Shown: positions 54,158-63,074 of the stretch, piece after piece | How positions within the stretch are numbered: the stretch's first letter is position 1 | Layout of the letters: each line of letters begins with the position of its first letter | Assembly (NCBI GenBank): GCA_003246295.1 | Contig: QKAS01000001.1 | Coordinates: 62,001-126,000 of the forward strand | Length of the DNA stretch: 64,000 nucleotides | Reading direction: 5' to 3' | From: Clostridia bacterium | GTDB lineage: Bacteria > Bacillota > Clostridia > Lachnospirales > Lachnospiraceae | Notes under the pieces: generated by a model | Told to the model about the DNA's origin: nothing | The model's database searches: none | Seen by the model: the letters and a program-made list of their open reading frames with translations, nothing else | Program-made: the position numbers and the translations under genes

Positions 54158-55651
54158 ATGCAGAAAAAAACACAGAAAAAACCGAGAATAGGACTCTATT
54201 CCTGTGGACTACGGTGTTATTGGAGTCAGTTTGAAGGATTAAGAGGAAGATTAGTTGGTTACGGTACCTTTATGAAGGAAACAATGGAAGCGATGGGAGC
54301 AGAAGTATTTTATTATGAAATGGTAGATGCTGAGGATGCGGGGGTTGCGGCAGGCGAATTCTTCAATCAGGCAAATGTAGATCTGATATTTGCGCATGCA
54401 GCAACTTATGTTACGAGTGCTTCAGTATTACCGATTCATCAGATCTGTAAAGCACCTGTGGTGATTTTGAATCTTCAGCCAACGGCACAAATTAATTATG
54501 CTGAAACAACAACAGGAGAATGGCTGGCCCACTGTGGTGCCTGTCCGGTTCCAGAACTGACCAATGCGTTTCATCGGGCCGGGATCACTTCTTATGTGGT
54601 AAATGGACTTCTTGGTCTGCGCGAAACACCTTCTATATCATTGACAGATGAAGTTACATCAGACCGACCAGAAGCAGTGAAGGCATGGAAGCAGATTGAA
54701 GAATGGATCCTGGCTGCAAAAGTAAAAAGAAATCTTCAGGGATCCAGATTTGGTTTTCTTGGCAATACCTACAGCGGAATGCTTGATATGTACAGTGATT
54801 TTACCATGTTTCAGGCACAGACCGGTGCACATGTGCAAATACTTGAAATGTGCGATCTGGATAGGATGCTGAAAGAAGTTACAGACAGAGAAGTTGGAGA
54901 AAAGCTCAAAGAAATCGGAGAGTTCTTTGTAATCAGTGAAAAATCTTCGTCAGATCCACTTGCTAAGAAACCAACCAGTGAACAATTGGAATGGTCAGCA
55001 CGTGTTGCAGCAGCGCAGGAAAGACTTGTTAAAGAATTTAATCTTGATGCTTTGACCTATTACTATCACGGTGCCCCAGGGAATGAGTATGAGAAACTCC
55101 AGGGTGGCTTTATTGTAGGACATTCACTTTTAACAGCGTCAGGAGTTCCTTGTGCGGGAGAAGGAGACCTTAAAACAAATCTTGCAATGAAAATATGTGA
55201 TATCGCAGGATGCGGTGGAAGTTTTTGCGAAATCGTGGTAACGGATTATAAGGAAGGAACCATTTTAATGGGACATGATGGGCCATTTCATTTGAAAATT
55301 GCTAAGGGCAAGCCGATTTTGAGAGGAATGGGTCTCTACCATGGAAAACAAGGCACTGGTGTATCTGTGGAAGCAAAAGTACAGACCGGAAAAATTACAA
55401 ATCTTGGATGTACACAGACTATAGATGGAAGATTAAAATTAATTATTACAGAAGCAGAATCTACAGATGGTGCGATCATGGCGATTGGGAATACACAGAC
55501 TCCGGTAAAATTCAATCAAGATCCGGATAGTTTCATGGATGCGTGGTTTGGAGAATCACCAACACATCATTTTGCAATGAGTATCGGGCATAACCGGTCT
55601 TTATTTATCAAAACGGCGAGCCTGCTAGGGATAGAAACAGTGACAGTCTGA
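54158..55651 (+). CDS. L-fucose/L-arabinose isomerase-like protein, probable deoxysugar isomerase
   Basis: 497 aa, related to the AraA/FucI isomerase fold: N-terminal Rossmann-like domain (RIGLYSCGLRCYWSQFEGLRGRL, MGAEVFYYEMVDAEDAG), QPTAQINYAETTTGEWLAHCG, GFLGNTYSGMLDMY, and a C-terminal half with GEGDLKTNLAMKICD, the likely metal Glu/Asp region, and MGHDGPFHL. It is distinct from the FucI at 5121 and shares little length-wise motif order with it. The start at 54158 has AAAAGGAGAG upstream. No RhaA or RhaI isomerase is in the window, so by position this may be the L-rhamnose isomerase. The fold call is strong, substrate inferred. Confidence 0.8.
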   Translation: MQKKTQKKPRIGLYSCGLRCYWSQFEGLRGRLVGYGTFMKETMEAMGAEVFYYEMVDAEDAGVAAGEFFNQANVDLIFAHAATYVTSASVLPIHQICKAPVVILNLQPTAQINYAETTTGEWLAHCGACPVPELTNAFHRAGITSYVVNGLLGLRETPSISLTDEVTSDRPEAVKAWKQIEEWILAAKVKRNLQGSRFGFLGNTYSGMLDMYSDFTMFQAQTGAHVQILEMCDLDRMLKEVTDREVGEKLKEIGEFFVISEKSSSDPLAKKPTSEQLEWSARVAAAQERLVKEFNLDALTYYYHGAPGNEYEKLQGGFIVGHSLLTASGVPCAGEGDLKTNLAMKICDIAGCGGSFCEIVVTDYKEGTILMGHDGPFHLKIAKGKPILRGMGLYHGKQGTGVSVEAKVQTGKITNLGCTQTIDGRLKLIITEAESTDGAIMAIGNTQTPVKFNQDPDSFMDAWFGESPTHHFAMSIGHNRSLFIKTASLLGIETVTV

Positions 55652-55676
55652 GTCATAAGTAAATGAATTAAGCTTA

Positions 55677-55731
55677 AAATCTCCACAAAGAGTGATCAAT
55701 AATAACATTGAGAACATGTGGAGATTTTTTT
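55677..55731 (+). terminator. Terminator upstream of the microcompartment operon
   Basis: AAATCTCCACA (55677-55687) pairs perfectly with TGTGGAGATTT (55717-55727), 29-nt loop, then a T-run to 55731. Confidence 0.8.
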
Positions 55732-55763
55732 GTATGTTTTCTCTTTGATTTATTGGCATTGTG

Positions 55764-55792
55764 TTGACATTGAGGAAATACAAGGATATAAT
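55764..55792 (+). promoter_or_regulatory. Perfect-consensus promoter of the microcompartment operon
   Basis: TTGACA (55764-55769), a 17-bp spacer and TATAAT (55787-55792) match the housekeeping consensus at all 12 positions. The leader to the start codon would be about 67 nt. No obvious CcpA cre box is seen overlapping it. Confidence 0.85.
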
Positions 55793-55865
55793 TATCAAAG
55801 AGAAAAGACAAAACAACATAAACAAACAAAATGCAAATATAGATGGAATAGTAGAAAGGAAGCGT

Positions 55866-58391
55866 ATGAGTAAATATTTTGACAGTGAAATCAAAAAATC
55901 CCCACGTATTGCACAGTTAGTCGATGATTTATATGATCATCTTCCGGTCATAGAATCAGACAGAGCAAGGTTATTGACAGAGTCTTATCAAAAAACTGAA
56001 AACGAACCGATCATACTGAGACGTGCGAAAGCTTTTCTTCATATCTGCAAGCAGATTCCAATCACGATCAGAAGAAATGAGTTGATTGTAGGAAGTGCCA
56101 CAAAAAGTGCAAGAGGGTGCCAGGTTTTTCCTGAATTTTCATATTCCTGGTTGGAAAAAGAGTTTGATACAGTAGAAACAAGGTCAGCTGATCCCTTTTT
56201 TATTGCTGAAGAAACAAAAAAAGAACTGAAAGAAATCTATCGCTACTGGGAAGGAAAGACAACAAGTGAACTTGCACTTTCCTATATGGCGCCTGAAACT
56301 ATTACAGCGTTGGAACATAATATATTTACAGTCGGTAACTATTTTTACAATGGAGTGGGTCATGTAACTGTCTGCTATGACAAGATTTTGAAATCAGGAT
56401 TTGAAGGAATCAAGCAGGAAGCGCAGGATGCCTTGGATGATCTAAGAGTTTCAGATAAAGACTATCAGACCAGGAGCGCATTTTTACAGGCTGTCATGAT
56501 CAGCTGTGAAGCAGCGATGTACTATGCTGCAAGATACGCACAGCTTGCATTGCAGGAAGCTGAAAAGTGTAACGATGAAACCAGAAAAAAAGAATTGCTT
56601 TTGATTGCATCGAATTGTTCAAGAGTACCGGCCAAGGGAGCACAGAGTTTTTATGAAGCATGTCAGTCGTTCTGGTTTGTACAGATGCTTCTACAGGTAG
56701 AATCCAGTGGGCATTCGATATCACCTGGGCGTTTTGACCAGTATATGTACCCTTATTACAAAAAAGATCTTGATGCAGGACTTTTGACAAGAGAGTTCGC
56801 ACAGGAACTAATCGACTGTATCTGGGTCAAGTTAAATGATTTAAACAAAGTCAGAGATGCTGCATCAGCAGAAGGATTTGCAGGATATAGTCTGTTCCAG
56901 AACCTGATCGTTGGAGGTCAGGATTCTCAGGGAAGAGATGTGACCAACGACCTTTCTTTTATGAGTATTGAGGCTTCCATGCATGTATATTTACCACAGC
57001 CATCTCTTTCCATCCGTGTTTGGAATGGTTCGCCACATGAACTTTTGATGAAGGCAGCAGTGCTGACCAGAACAGGCATTGGACTACCAGCATATTACAA
57101 TGACGAAGTAATTATCCCATCCCTGATCAGCAGAGGTTTGACACTGGAAGATGCAAGAGATTACAACATCATAGGATGTGTAGAACCACAGAAGGCTGGC
57201 AAGACTGAAGGCTGGCATGATGCTGCATTCTTCAATATGTGCCGCCCACTGGAAATGGTATTTTCCAATGGAATGGAAAATGGAGTCAAGGTTGGTCCTC
57301 AGACAGGACGCGTTGAAGACATGAAAAGCTTTGACGAATTCTTTAACGCTTACAAAAAACAAATGGAGTATTTCATAGAATTACTGGTCAATGCAGATAA
57401 TGCGATCGATGTGGCGCATGCTGTTCGTTGTCCGCTTCCTTTCTTATCCGGTATGATTGACGATTGCATCAAACGCGGAAAAAGTGTACAGGAAGGTGGC
57501 GCTGTTTATAATTTCACTGGGCCACAGGGATTTGGAATCGCCAATATGGCAGATTCCATGATTGCGATTAAAAAGCTTGTATTTGAAGAAAAGAAAATTA
57601 CGCTGGAACAATTAAAACAGGCTCTGAAAGATAATTATGGTAAGGGAATTGATCCGGCAATGGCGCAACAGATTACGACGGAAGTTGTAAAGAAACTGGT
57701 AGAAGCAGGAAATCAGGTGGGAGAAACTGAGATTACTCAGATTTTCAAAACTGCACTACAAGGTGGTATATCCGAAAAACAAAAAGCAGAGTATGACAAA
57801 TTGCTGGAACTGATTGAAGAAATCCCCAAATTTGGGAATGATATTGATGAAATCGATCAGTTTGCAAGAGAAGTAGCATATACCTATTCCAGACCAATGG
57901 AAAAATATTTCAATCCAAGAGGTGGACAGTTCCAGGCAGGACTATATCCGGTATCAGCAAATGTACCGCTGGGTGCGCAGACTGGAGCAACACCAGATGG
58001 AAGACTTGCACATACTCCGGTTGCAGATGGTGTTTCCCCAAGTTCAGGAAAAGATACACATGGTCCTACAGCAGCAGCAAACTCGGTTTCTAAGCTGGAT
58101 CATTATATTGCATCGAATGGGACACTGTTCAATCAGAAATTCCATCCGACTGCACTTTCAGGTCAAAGAGGACTGGAGAACTTTGTAGCATTAATTCAGG
58201 CATATTTTGAACAAAAAGGAAGTCATATTCAGTTCAATGTTGTAAGCCGTGATGTTTTAATGGATGCACAGAAACATCCTGATCAGTATAAAGGATTGGT
58301 TGTCAGAGTGGCAGGTTATAGTGCACTTTTTACAACGTTATCCAGATCACTTCAGGATGACATCATAGCCAGAACGGAGCAGGGACTCTGA
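55866..58391 (+). CDS. Glycyl-radical 1,2-propanediol dehydratase
   Basis: 841-aa pyruvate-formate-lyase-like enzyme predicted to dehydrate 1,2-propanediol to propanal without B12. The thiyl Cys438 and base Glu440 stand in IIGCVEPQ, as in Clostridium butyricum glycerol dehydratase (Cys433, Glu435), followed by GKTEGWHDAAFFN. The radical Gly817 is in RVAGYSA, 24 residues from the C-terminus exactly as in that enzyme. It is about 54 residues longer than the C. butyricum protein. The start at 55866 has AAAGGAAG upstream. The activase gene follows by 17 bp. Glycerol dehydratase is the alternative; fucose/rhamnose context favours propanediol. Confidence 0.93.
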   Translation: MSKYFDSEIKKSPRIAQLVDDLYDHLPVIESDRARLLTESYQKTENEPIILRRAKAFLHICKQIPITIRRNELIVGSATKSARGCQVFPEFSYSWLEKEFDTVETRSADPFFIAEETKKELKEIYRYWEGKTTSELALSYMAPETITALEHNIFTVGNYFYNGVGHVTVCYDKILKSGFEGIKQEAQDALDDLRVSDKDYQTRSAFLQAVMISCEAAMYYAARYAQLALQEAEKCNDETRKKELLLIASNCSRVPAKGAQSFYEACQSFWFVQMLLQVESSGHSISPGRFDQYMYPYYKKDLDAGLLTREFAQELIDCIWVKLNDLNKVRDAASAEGFAGYSLFQNLIVGGQDSQGRDVTNDLSFMSIEASMHVYLPQPSLSIRVWNGSPHELLMKAAVLTRTGIGLPAYYNDEVIIPSLISRGLTLEDARDYNIIGCVEPQKAGKTEGWHDAAFFNMCRPLEMVFSNGMENGVKVGPQTGRVEDMKSFDEFFNAYKKQMEYFIELLVNADNAIDVAHAVRCPLPFLSGMIDDCIKRGKSVQEGGAVYNFTGPQGFGIANMADSMIAIKKLVFEEKKITLEQLKQALKDNYGKGIDPAMAQQITTEVVKKLVEAGNQVGETEITQIFKTALQGGISEKQKAEYDKLLELIEEIPKFGNDIDEIDQFAREVAYTYSRPMEKYFNPRGGQFQAGLYPVSANVPLGAQTGATPDGRLAHTPVADGVSPSSGKDTHGPTAAANSVSKLDHYIASNGTLFNQKFHPTALSGQRGLENFVALIQAYFEQKGSHIQFNVVSRDVLMDAQKHPDQYKGLVVRVAGYSALFTTLSRSLQDDIIARTEQGL

Positions 58392-58408
58392 TTGGAGAAT
58401 AACAAAAA

Positions 58409-59200
58409 ATGAAAAATGAACTGTTACAAAAAAAAGGCAGAATTTTTGATATTCAACGGTATTCCATTCATGACGGGCCGGGAATTCGTACCATAGTATT
58501 TTTAAAAGGTTGCTATCTCAGATGTCAATGGTGTTCTAACCCCGAATCACAGGAGTACGAAATCCAAACGATGATGGTTGCGGGAAAGGCCAAAATCATT
58601 GGACGTGATGTTACGGTAGAGGAAGTGCTAAGTGAAGTCAGAAAAGATATGCCTTATTATAGAAAATCTGGTGGAGGGTTGACACTTTCTGGTGGAGAAA
58701 GTTTATACCAGGCTGATTTTGCAGCGGCGCTTCTATGCGAAGCACAAGAGATGGGAATCAATACAGCAATAGAATCGACAGCCTGTACGGAATTCTCGCA
58801 GGTAGAAAAAATACTTCCATTTTTGGATACGTTTTTGCTGGACATCAAACACATGGATTCCCAAAAGCACAAAAAACATACAGGTGTATCAAATGAAAGA
58901 ATTTTAGAAAATGCTGCCAAAATCGCGCGGGTACACAATAATCTGATCATCCGGGTGCCGGTGATACCAGGATTTAATCATACAACACAAGAAATTGAGC
59001 AGATTGCAGCATTCGCAGCATCACTTCCAGGCGTAAAAGAGATTCATCTGCTTCCTTATCACAGGCTTGGACAGGATAAGTATACAGGACTTGGAAGAAA
59101 CTATTCTCTGGATGGAGTGGAACCCATGAGTCTGGAAGCAATGGAAACATTACAGGCAGCAGCATTAAAAACAGGACTAATGTGCCAGATAGGAGGGTGA
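58409..59200 (+). CDS. Glycyl-radical enzyme activating protein
   Basis: 263-aa radical SAM enzyme that installs the glycyl radical on the preceding dehydratase. The cluster motif is CYLRCQWC (Cys35, Cys39, Cys42), preceded by YSIHDGPGIRTIVFLKGC; LTLSGGES is the SAM-binding GGE motif. Unlike most dehydratase activases (about 300 aa), it has no ferredoxin-like insert with extra cysteines after CSNPESQ, so it should carry one [4Fe-4S] cluster, like PflA. RBS GGAG about 10 bases upstream. It is 1 bp from the shell protein gene. Confidence 0.92.
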   Translation: MKNELLQKKGRIFDIQRYSIHDGPGIRTIVFLKGCYLRCQWCSNPESQEYEIQTMMVAGKAKIIGRDVTVEEVLSEVRKDMPYYRKSGGGLTLSGGESLYQADFAAALLCEAQEMGINTAIESTACTEFSQVEKILPFLDTFLLDIKHMDSQKHKKHTGVSNERILENAAKIARVHNNLIIRVPVIPGFNHTTQEIEQIAAFAASLPGVKEIHLLPYHRLGQDKYTGLGRNYSLDGVEPMSLEAMETLQAAALKTGLMCQIGG

Positions 59201-59201
59201 T

Positions 59202-59573
59202 ATGGTCGATCAATATAATCATGAGAATAAAGCAAGGATTATTCAGGAAATCGTACCTGGAAAACAAATTACCCTTGCACATGTCATAGCGAATCCTGAC
59301 TTGGTATTATACCAGAAACTTGGACTGGATCCAGCGATGGACTATGCAAAAGGTGCGATTGGAATTGTAACTATGACACCCAGTGAAACAGCAATCATTG
59401 CAGCAGATATTGCACTCAAAGCTTCTGGTGTCGAGATAGGATTTGTAGACAGATTCAGCGGTACGTTAATTACAACAGGGACGGTGTCTCAAGTAGAAGA
59501 AGGGATACGCGCAGTGATGGAATATTGCAAGGAAAAACTGATGTTTACTATTTGTGAGATCACTAAGACCTGA
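59202..59573 (+). CDS. eutS: Microcompartment shell protein, EutS/PduU type
   Basis: 123-aa circularly permuted BMC-domain protein: RIIQEIVPGKQITLAHVIANP, GAIGIVTMTPSETAIIAADIALKASGVEIGF and VDRFSGTLITTG match EutS/PduU, which form hexamers with a beta-barrel cap on the shell. It is the only shell protein in the window; the hexamer (PduA/EutM), trimer and vertex proteins should lie beyond position 64000. RBS GGAGGGTG overlaps the activase stop. Confidence 0.95.
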   Translation: MVDQYNHENKARIIQEIVPGKQITLAHVIANPDLVLYQKLGLDPAMDYAKGAIGIVTMTPSETAIIAADIALKASGVEIGFVDRFSGTLITTGTVSQVEEGIRAVMEYCKEKLMFTICEITKT

Positions 59574-59591
59574 TATATAAATGAGCATATA

Positions 59592-59617
59592 AATCAAGAA
59601 TATGAATCAAGAATATG
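59592..59617. repeat. 13-bp tandem duplication
   Basis: AATCAAGAATATG occurs twice in tandem in the spacer between the shell and EutP genes. Probably a local slippage duplication. Confidence 0.6.
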
Positions 59618-59631
59618 AATAGAGTGATTAC

Positions 59632-60129
59632 ATGAAAAAAATTATGTTGGTTGGAAGAAGTGGTTCTGGAAAAACCACATTAACACAAGCGCTGAAAGGA
59701 CAAGAAATCACATATCATAAAACACAATATATCAATCGGTATGATGTCGTGATTGATACACCAGGTGAGTATATTGAAACAAAAATGCTCGGAGGTGCAC
59801 TTGCACTCTATGCATATGAAGCAGATTTGGTCGGATTACTTTTAAGTGCAACAGAGCCGTTCTCGCTTTATAACCCTAATATTACAAGTCTTGTGAATAG
59901 AGAAGTCATTGGCATTATCACACAGGCAGACAGACCTGGAGCGAACCCCGCATTAGCCAGAAGATGGCTTGAGATCGCAGGATGCCGAAGTATTTTTATT
60001 GTGAATCCTGAGACAGGAGAGGGTATTGGAGAGTTGTTTTCTCACCTAAAAGAAGAGGGCGACTTGCTGCCTTGGGAAAAACAAGATAAAACCAAAATAA
60101 AAACAACAAAAAACAAAGAAAATATTTGA
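59632..60129 (+). CDS. eutP: EutP/PduV-like GTPase
   Basis: 165-aa Ras-like P-loop GTPase: G1 GRSGSGKTTL, G3 DTPGEY, G4-like TQADRPG (variant of TKxD). EutP/PduV proteins associate with microcompartments; PduV has been linked to their positioning and EutP has been reported as an acetate kinase in one case, so the role is not settled. The highly charged Lys/Asn/Thr tail (DKTKIKTTKNKEN) is unusual. It ends inside the -35 of the next promoter. Confidence 0.88.
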   Translation: MKKIMLVGRSGSGKTTLTQALKGQEITYHKTQYINRYDVVIDTPGEYIETKMLGGALALYAYEADLVGLLLSATEPFSLYNPNITSLVNREVIGIITQADRPGANPALARRWLEIAGCRSIFIVNPETGEGIGELFSHLKEEGDLLPWEKQDKTKIKTTKNKENI

Positions 60130-60154
60130 CTTGCCATGATGATAATGGTAAAAT
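60126..60154 (+). promoter_or_regulatory. Internal promoter before the aldolase gene
   Basis: TTGACT (60126-60131), 17-bp spacer, TAAAAT (60149-60154) with an upstream TG (60146-60147, extended -10). It overlaps the eutP stop codon and lies 46 bp before the aldolase ATG. Confidence 0.55.
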
Positions 60155-60199
60155 ACAAATAAATAAAAGATAAAACCACATATACGAGGAGGATACAAC

Positions 60200-61015
60200 A
60201 TGTTATCGGAATATGAAATCAAGAAAGAGATTTGTGAAATTGGAAAAAGAATCTATGACAGAGGAATGGTAGCAGCAAATGACGGAAATATCTCTGTCAA
60301 GTTAAATGATAATGAATTCTTATGTACACCTACAGGTGTTAGTAAAGGATTTATGACACCAGATTATATCTGTAAAGTTGATAAAGATGGTAAAGTAATT
60401 CAGGCAAACAAAGGATTTAAGCCTTCATCAGAGATCAAAATGCATATGAGAGTTTATAAAGAAAGACCTGATGTTATGTCAGTTGTACATGCACATCCTA
60501 TGTATGCAACAGGATTTGCAATTGCAGGAATTCCATTGACCCAGCCAATCATGCCAGAAGCAGTTATTACACTTGGATGTGTTCCAATTGCAGAATACGG
60601 CACACCATCAACAGATGAGATTCCAGATGCAATTTCCAAATATTTACAGTACTATGATGCAGTTCTTCTTGAAAATCATGGAGCACTTGCATATTCCGAT
60701 TCTCTTCTTGCAGCATACCATAAAATGGAATCTGTAGAATTCTATGCGAAATTATTATATATCGCAAGACAGCTTGGTGGACCAAAAGAATTGTCAGAAG
60801 CACAGGTTCAGAGATTATATGAAATCAGAAGACAGTTTGGAATGACAGGAAAACATCCGGCAGACGTTTGTGCAAGTCTGAAAGATGGAAAAACAAGTTG
60901 CCATACATGTGGAGCAGGCTGTTCAGGCGTAGCTTCTACACCTTCCAAAGATAGTGATTATGCACAGCTTGTTGCGGAAATCACAAAAACGGTCATGGCA
61001 CAGCTGAATAAATAA
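60200..61015 (+). CDS. fucA: Class II aldolase (L-fuculose/rhamnulose-1-phosphate aldolase) with C-terminal targeting extension
   Basis: Cleaves L-fuculose-1-P or L-rhamnulose-1-P to DHAP and lactaldehyde. The Zn site is visible: Glu78 (PSSEIKMH), His97 and His99 (VVHAHP) and His160 (ENHGA). At 271 aa it exceeds E. coli FucA (215 aa) by a C-terminal extension with four cysteines (224, 234, 237, 241; CHTCGAGC) and a terminal amphipathic helix YAQLVAEITKTVMAQL, which looks like a microcompartment encapsulation peptide. RBS GAGGAGG. Such tagged aldolases are a mark of GRM5 loci. Sugar preference cannot be told from sequence. Confidence 0.92.
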   Translation: MLSEYEIKKEICEIGKRIYDRGMVAANDGNISVKLNDNEFLCTPTGVSKGFMTPDYICKVDKDGKVIQANKGFKPSSEIKMHMRVYKERPDVMSVVHAHPMYATGFAIAGIPLTQPIMPEAVITLGCVPIAEYGTPSTDEIPDAISKYLQYYDAVLLENHGALAYSDSLLAAYHKMESVEFYAKLLYIARQLGGPKELSEAQVQRLYEIRRQFGMTGKHPADVCASLKDGKTSCHTCGAGCSGVASTPSKDSDYAQLVAEITKTVMAQLNK

Positions 61016-61051
61016 TACAACTTTGATCAGAAAGAAATGAGGAGTAGGTTC

Positions 61052-61681
61052 ATGAGCAAAGAACTGGCCAAAATACTCCACGATCTTGATGGATTGACAA
61101 ATTATATTGAGGCGCTGAGTGTTCTGACAGATGATCCCCATCTGTCAGACAATTTCAGGTATATGCAAAAAAAGACAAATGACAGCAAAGCATATATTAT
61201 TGAAACTGTTGTCAGAGATGTCTGCGGCAGTTATGTCAGACATGAACGGGACATTCCGTCCAGGCAGGATATCAGTCTTGAAGAAGCGACTGTATTAATC
61301 AAAAAGATTGAAGAACGGGCCGCTTCCATGGAGATGAAGATTGTAACAGCAGTTTATAATTCTTCAGCAAGACCCGTAGCTGTACACTGTATGGATGATG
61401 CATATATTGCCAGTTTCGATGTTGCAGTCAATAAAGCATATACATCAGCAGCACTTAAGATGCCAACCAGTACTCTGAAACCTCTTTGCCAGCCAGGCGC
61501 ACCACTTTACGGAATCCAACACACCAATGAAGGTAAAATTGTTATTTTTGGAGGTGGAGAAGTTCTGATCTACAAAGACAGACTGATTGGGGCAATTGGA
61601 GTGAGTGGTGGAACAGAAGAAGCTGACACTGCACTTGCAGAGTATGGAAGAAGCATGTTAGAGGAGGTTATGACGTGGTAG
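61052..61681 (+). CDS. GlcG/HbpS (PduO C-terminal-like) domain protein of the microcompartment operon
   Basis: 209 aa. Residues about 75-205 form the GlcG/HbpS fold also found as the PduO C-terminal domain (ATVLIKKIEERAASMEMKIVTAV, AYTSAALKMPTSTL, GGGEVLIYKDRLIGAIGVSGGT). The first about 70 residues are a helical extension of unknown role. HbpS binds haem and the PduO C-domain can bind haem or cobalamin; the function in glycyl-radical compartments is unknown. ATG at 61052 with GAGGAG upstream; the last bases overlap the next gene by 7 bp. Confidence 0.85.
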   Translation: MSKELAKILHDLDGLTNYIEALSVLTDDPHLSDNFRYMQKKTNDSKAYIIETVVRDVCGSYVRHERDIPSRQDISLEEATVLIKKIEERAASMEMKIVTAVYNSSARPVAVHCMDDAYIASFDVAVNKAYTSAALKMPTSTLKPLCQPGAPLYGIQHTNEGKIVIFGGGEVLIYKDRLIGAIGVSGGTEEADTALAEYGRSMLEEVMTW

Positions 61682-63060
61682 TAGGAGAACAGGAAATCCG
61701 GGCAATTATACAGGAAGTTGTAGCAAAATTAAAAACAGAAGAAGCAAATTCCGGCAGCCTTGGAGTTTTTGAAGATATGAATGAAGCAATCAAAGCTTCC
61801 ATAGAAGCACAAAAAGTGATGCATTCTTTGTCCATGGATAGTAGAGAAAAAATCATTCAGAACATAAAAAAACTAACATATGAAAATGCAGAAACACTCG
61901 CAGTTATGGGTGTTGAAGAAACGGGTATGGGTAACATACCACATAAAATATTAAAGCACAGACTTGTTGCAGAAAAGACACCAGGAACAGAAGACATTAC
62001 AACAACAGCCTGGTCAGGAGACAGAGGGCTGACGCTGGTAGAGATGGGACCTTTTGGCGTGATTGGAGCAATCACACCCTGTACCAATCCAAGTGAGACA
62101 ATTATTTGCAATACAATCGGAATGATTGCAGGAGGAAATACTGTTGTATTTAATCCGCACCCGGCAGCTGTCAAAACATCGATCATGGCTGTAAATCTTG
62201 TCAACCAGGCCTCCTTAGAAGCTGGAGGACCAGCCAATATTGCTGTTACTGTCAGCAAACCAACGTTGGAAACAAGTGATATCATGTTAAAACATCCTGC
62301 AATTCAGCTAATCGCTGCGACAGGTGGACCTGGAGTTGTAACAACTGTACTTTCGTCAGGGAAAAGAGGAATTGGTGCAGGCGCAGGCAATCCACCAGTT
62401 CTTGTAGATGATACGGCTGATATTGCGAAAGCAGCAATGGATATCGTCAATGGATGTACTTTTGACAATAACCTTCCCTGTATCGCAGAAAAAGAAGTTG
62501 TTGCATTTGAATCAATTACAGATGAATTAATTTATCATATGATGGAAAACGGATGTTATATGATCAACGAAGAAGAACAGGATAAGTTAACAAAACTGGT
62601 TCTTCCTGAAGGCAGACTCAATAGAAAATATGTTGGGAAAAATGCTAAATTTATTCTGGCAGGTATTGGCATAGAAGTACCTGATACAATCAGATGCATC
62701 ATCTTTGTTGGTAAAAAAGAACATCCACTGATTGCAGAAGAGCTGATGATGCCAATCCTTGGAATTGTAAAGGCAAGATGTATTGATGATGCAATTGCAA
62801 AAGCAGTGTGGCTGGAGCATGGAAACAGACATTCTGCACATATGCACTCTAAAAATATTGATAATTTAACAAAGTTCGGAAAAGCAATTGATACCGCAAT
62901 CTTTGTAAAGAATGCACCTTCCTATTCAGCACTTGGATTTGGTGGAGAAGGATTTTGTACCTTTACAATTGCGAGCAGAACCGGCGAAGGTCTGACATCT
63001 GCCAGTACCTTTACAAAACGCAGAAGATGTGTCATGGCAGATAGTTTCTGTGTCAGATAG
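61675..63060 (+). CDS. pduP: CoA-acylating propionaldehyde dehydrogenase
   Basis: 461 aa, converts propanal, CoA and NAD+ to propionyl-CoA. The N-terminal amphipathic helix IRAIIQEVVAKL plus linker is a microcompartment targeting peptide. Catalytic Cys lies in NNLPCIAEKE; other marks are PFGVIGAITPCTNPSET, GGNTVVFNPHP and VATGGPGVV-like ATGGPGVVTT. The start is GTG at 61675, 7 bases after GAGGAGG and inside the previous gene, so translation is coupled. The C-terminal TFTKRRRCVMADSF is complete. Confidence 0.94.
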   Translation: MVVGEQEIRAIIQEVVAKLKTEEANSGSLGVFEDMNEAIKASIEAQKVMHSLSMDSREKIIQNIKKLTYENAETLAVMGVEETGMGNIPHKILKHRLVAEKTPGTEDITTTAWSGDRGLTLVEMGPFGVIGAITPCTNPSETIICNTIGMIAGGNTVVFNPHPAAVKTSIMAVNLVNQASLEAGGPANIAVTVSKPTLETSDIMLKHPAIQLIAATGGPGVVTTVLSSGKRGIGAGAGNPPVLVDDTADIAKAAMDIVNGCTFDNNLPCIAEKEVVAFESITDELIYHMMENGCYMINEEEQDKLTKLVLPEGRLNRKYVGKNAKFILAGIGIEVPDTIRCIIFVGKKEHPLIAEELMMPILGIVKARCIDDAIAKAVWLEHGNRHSAHMHSKNIDNLTKFGKAIDTAIFVKNAPSYSALGFGGEGFCTFTIASRTGEGLTSASTFTKRRRCVMADSFCVR

Positions 63061-63074
63061 GAAGGAGAACGAAC

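Noticed and set aside
59592..59617. Start of a CRISPR-like array
   Set aside because: Only two adjacent 13-bp units without spacers; a simple tandem duplication.
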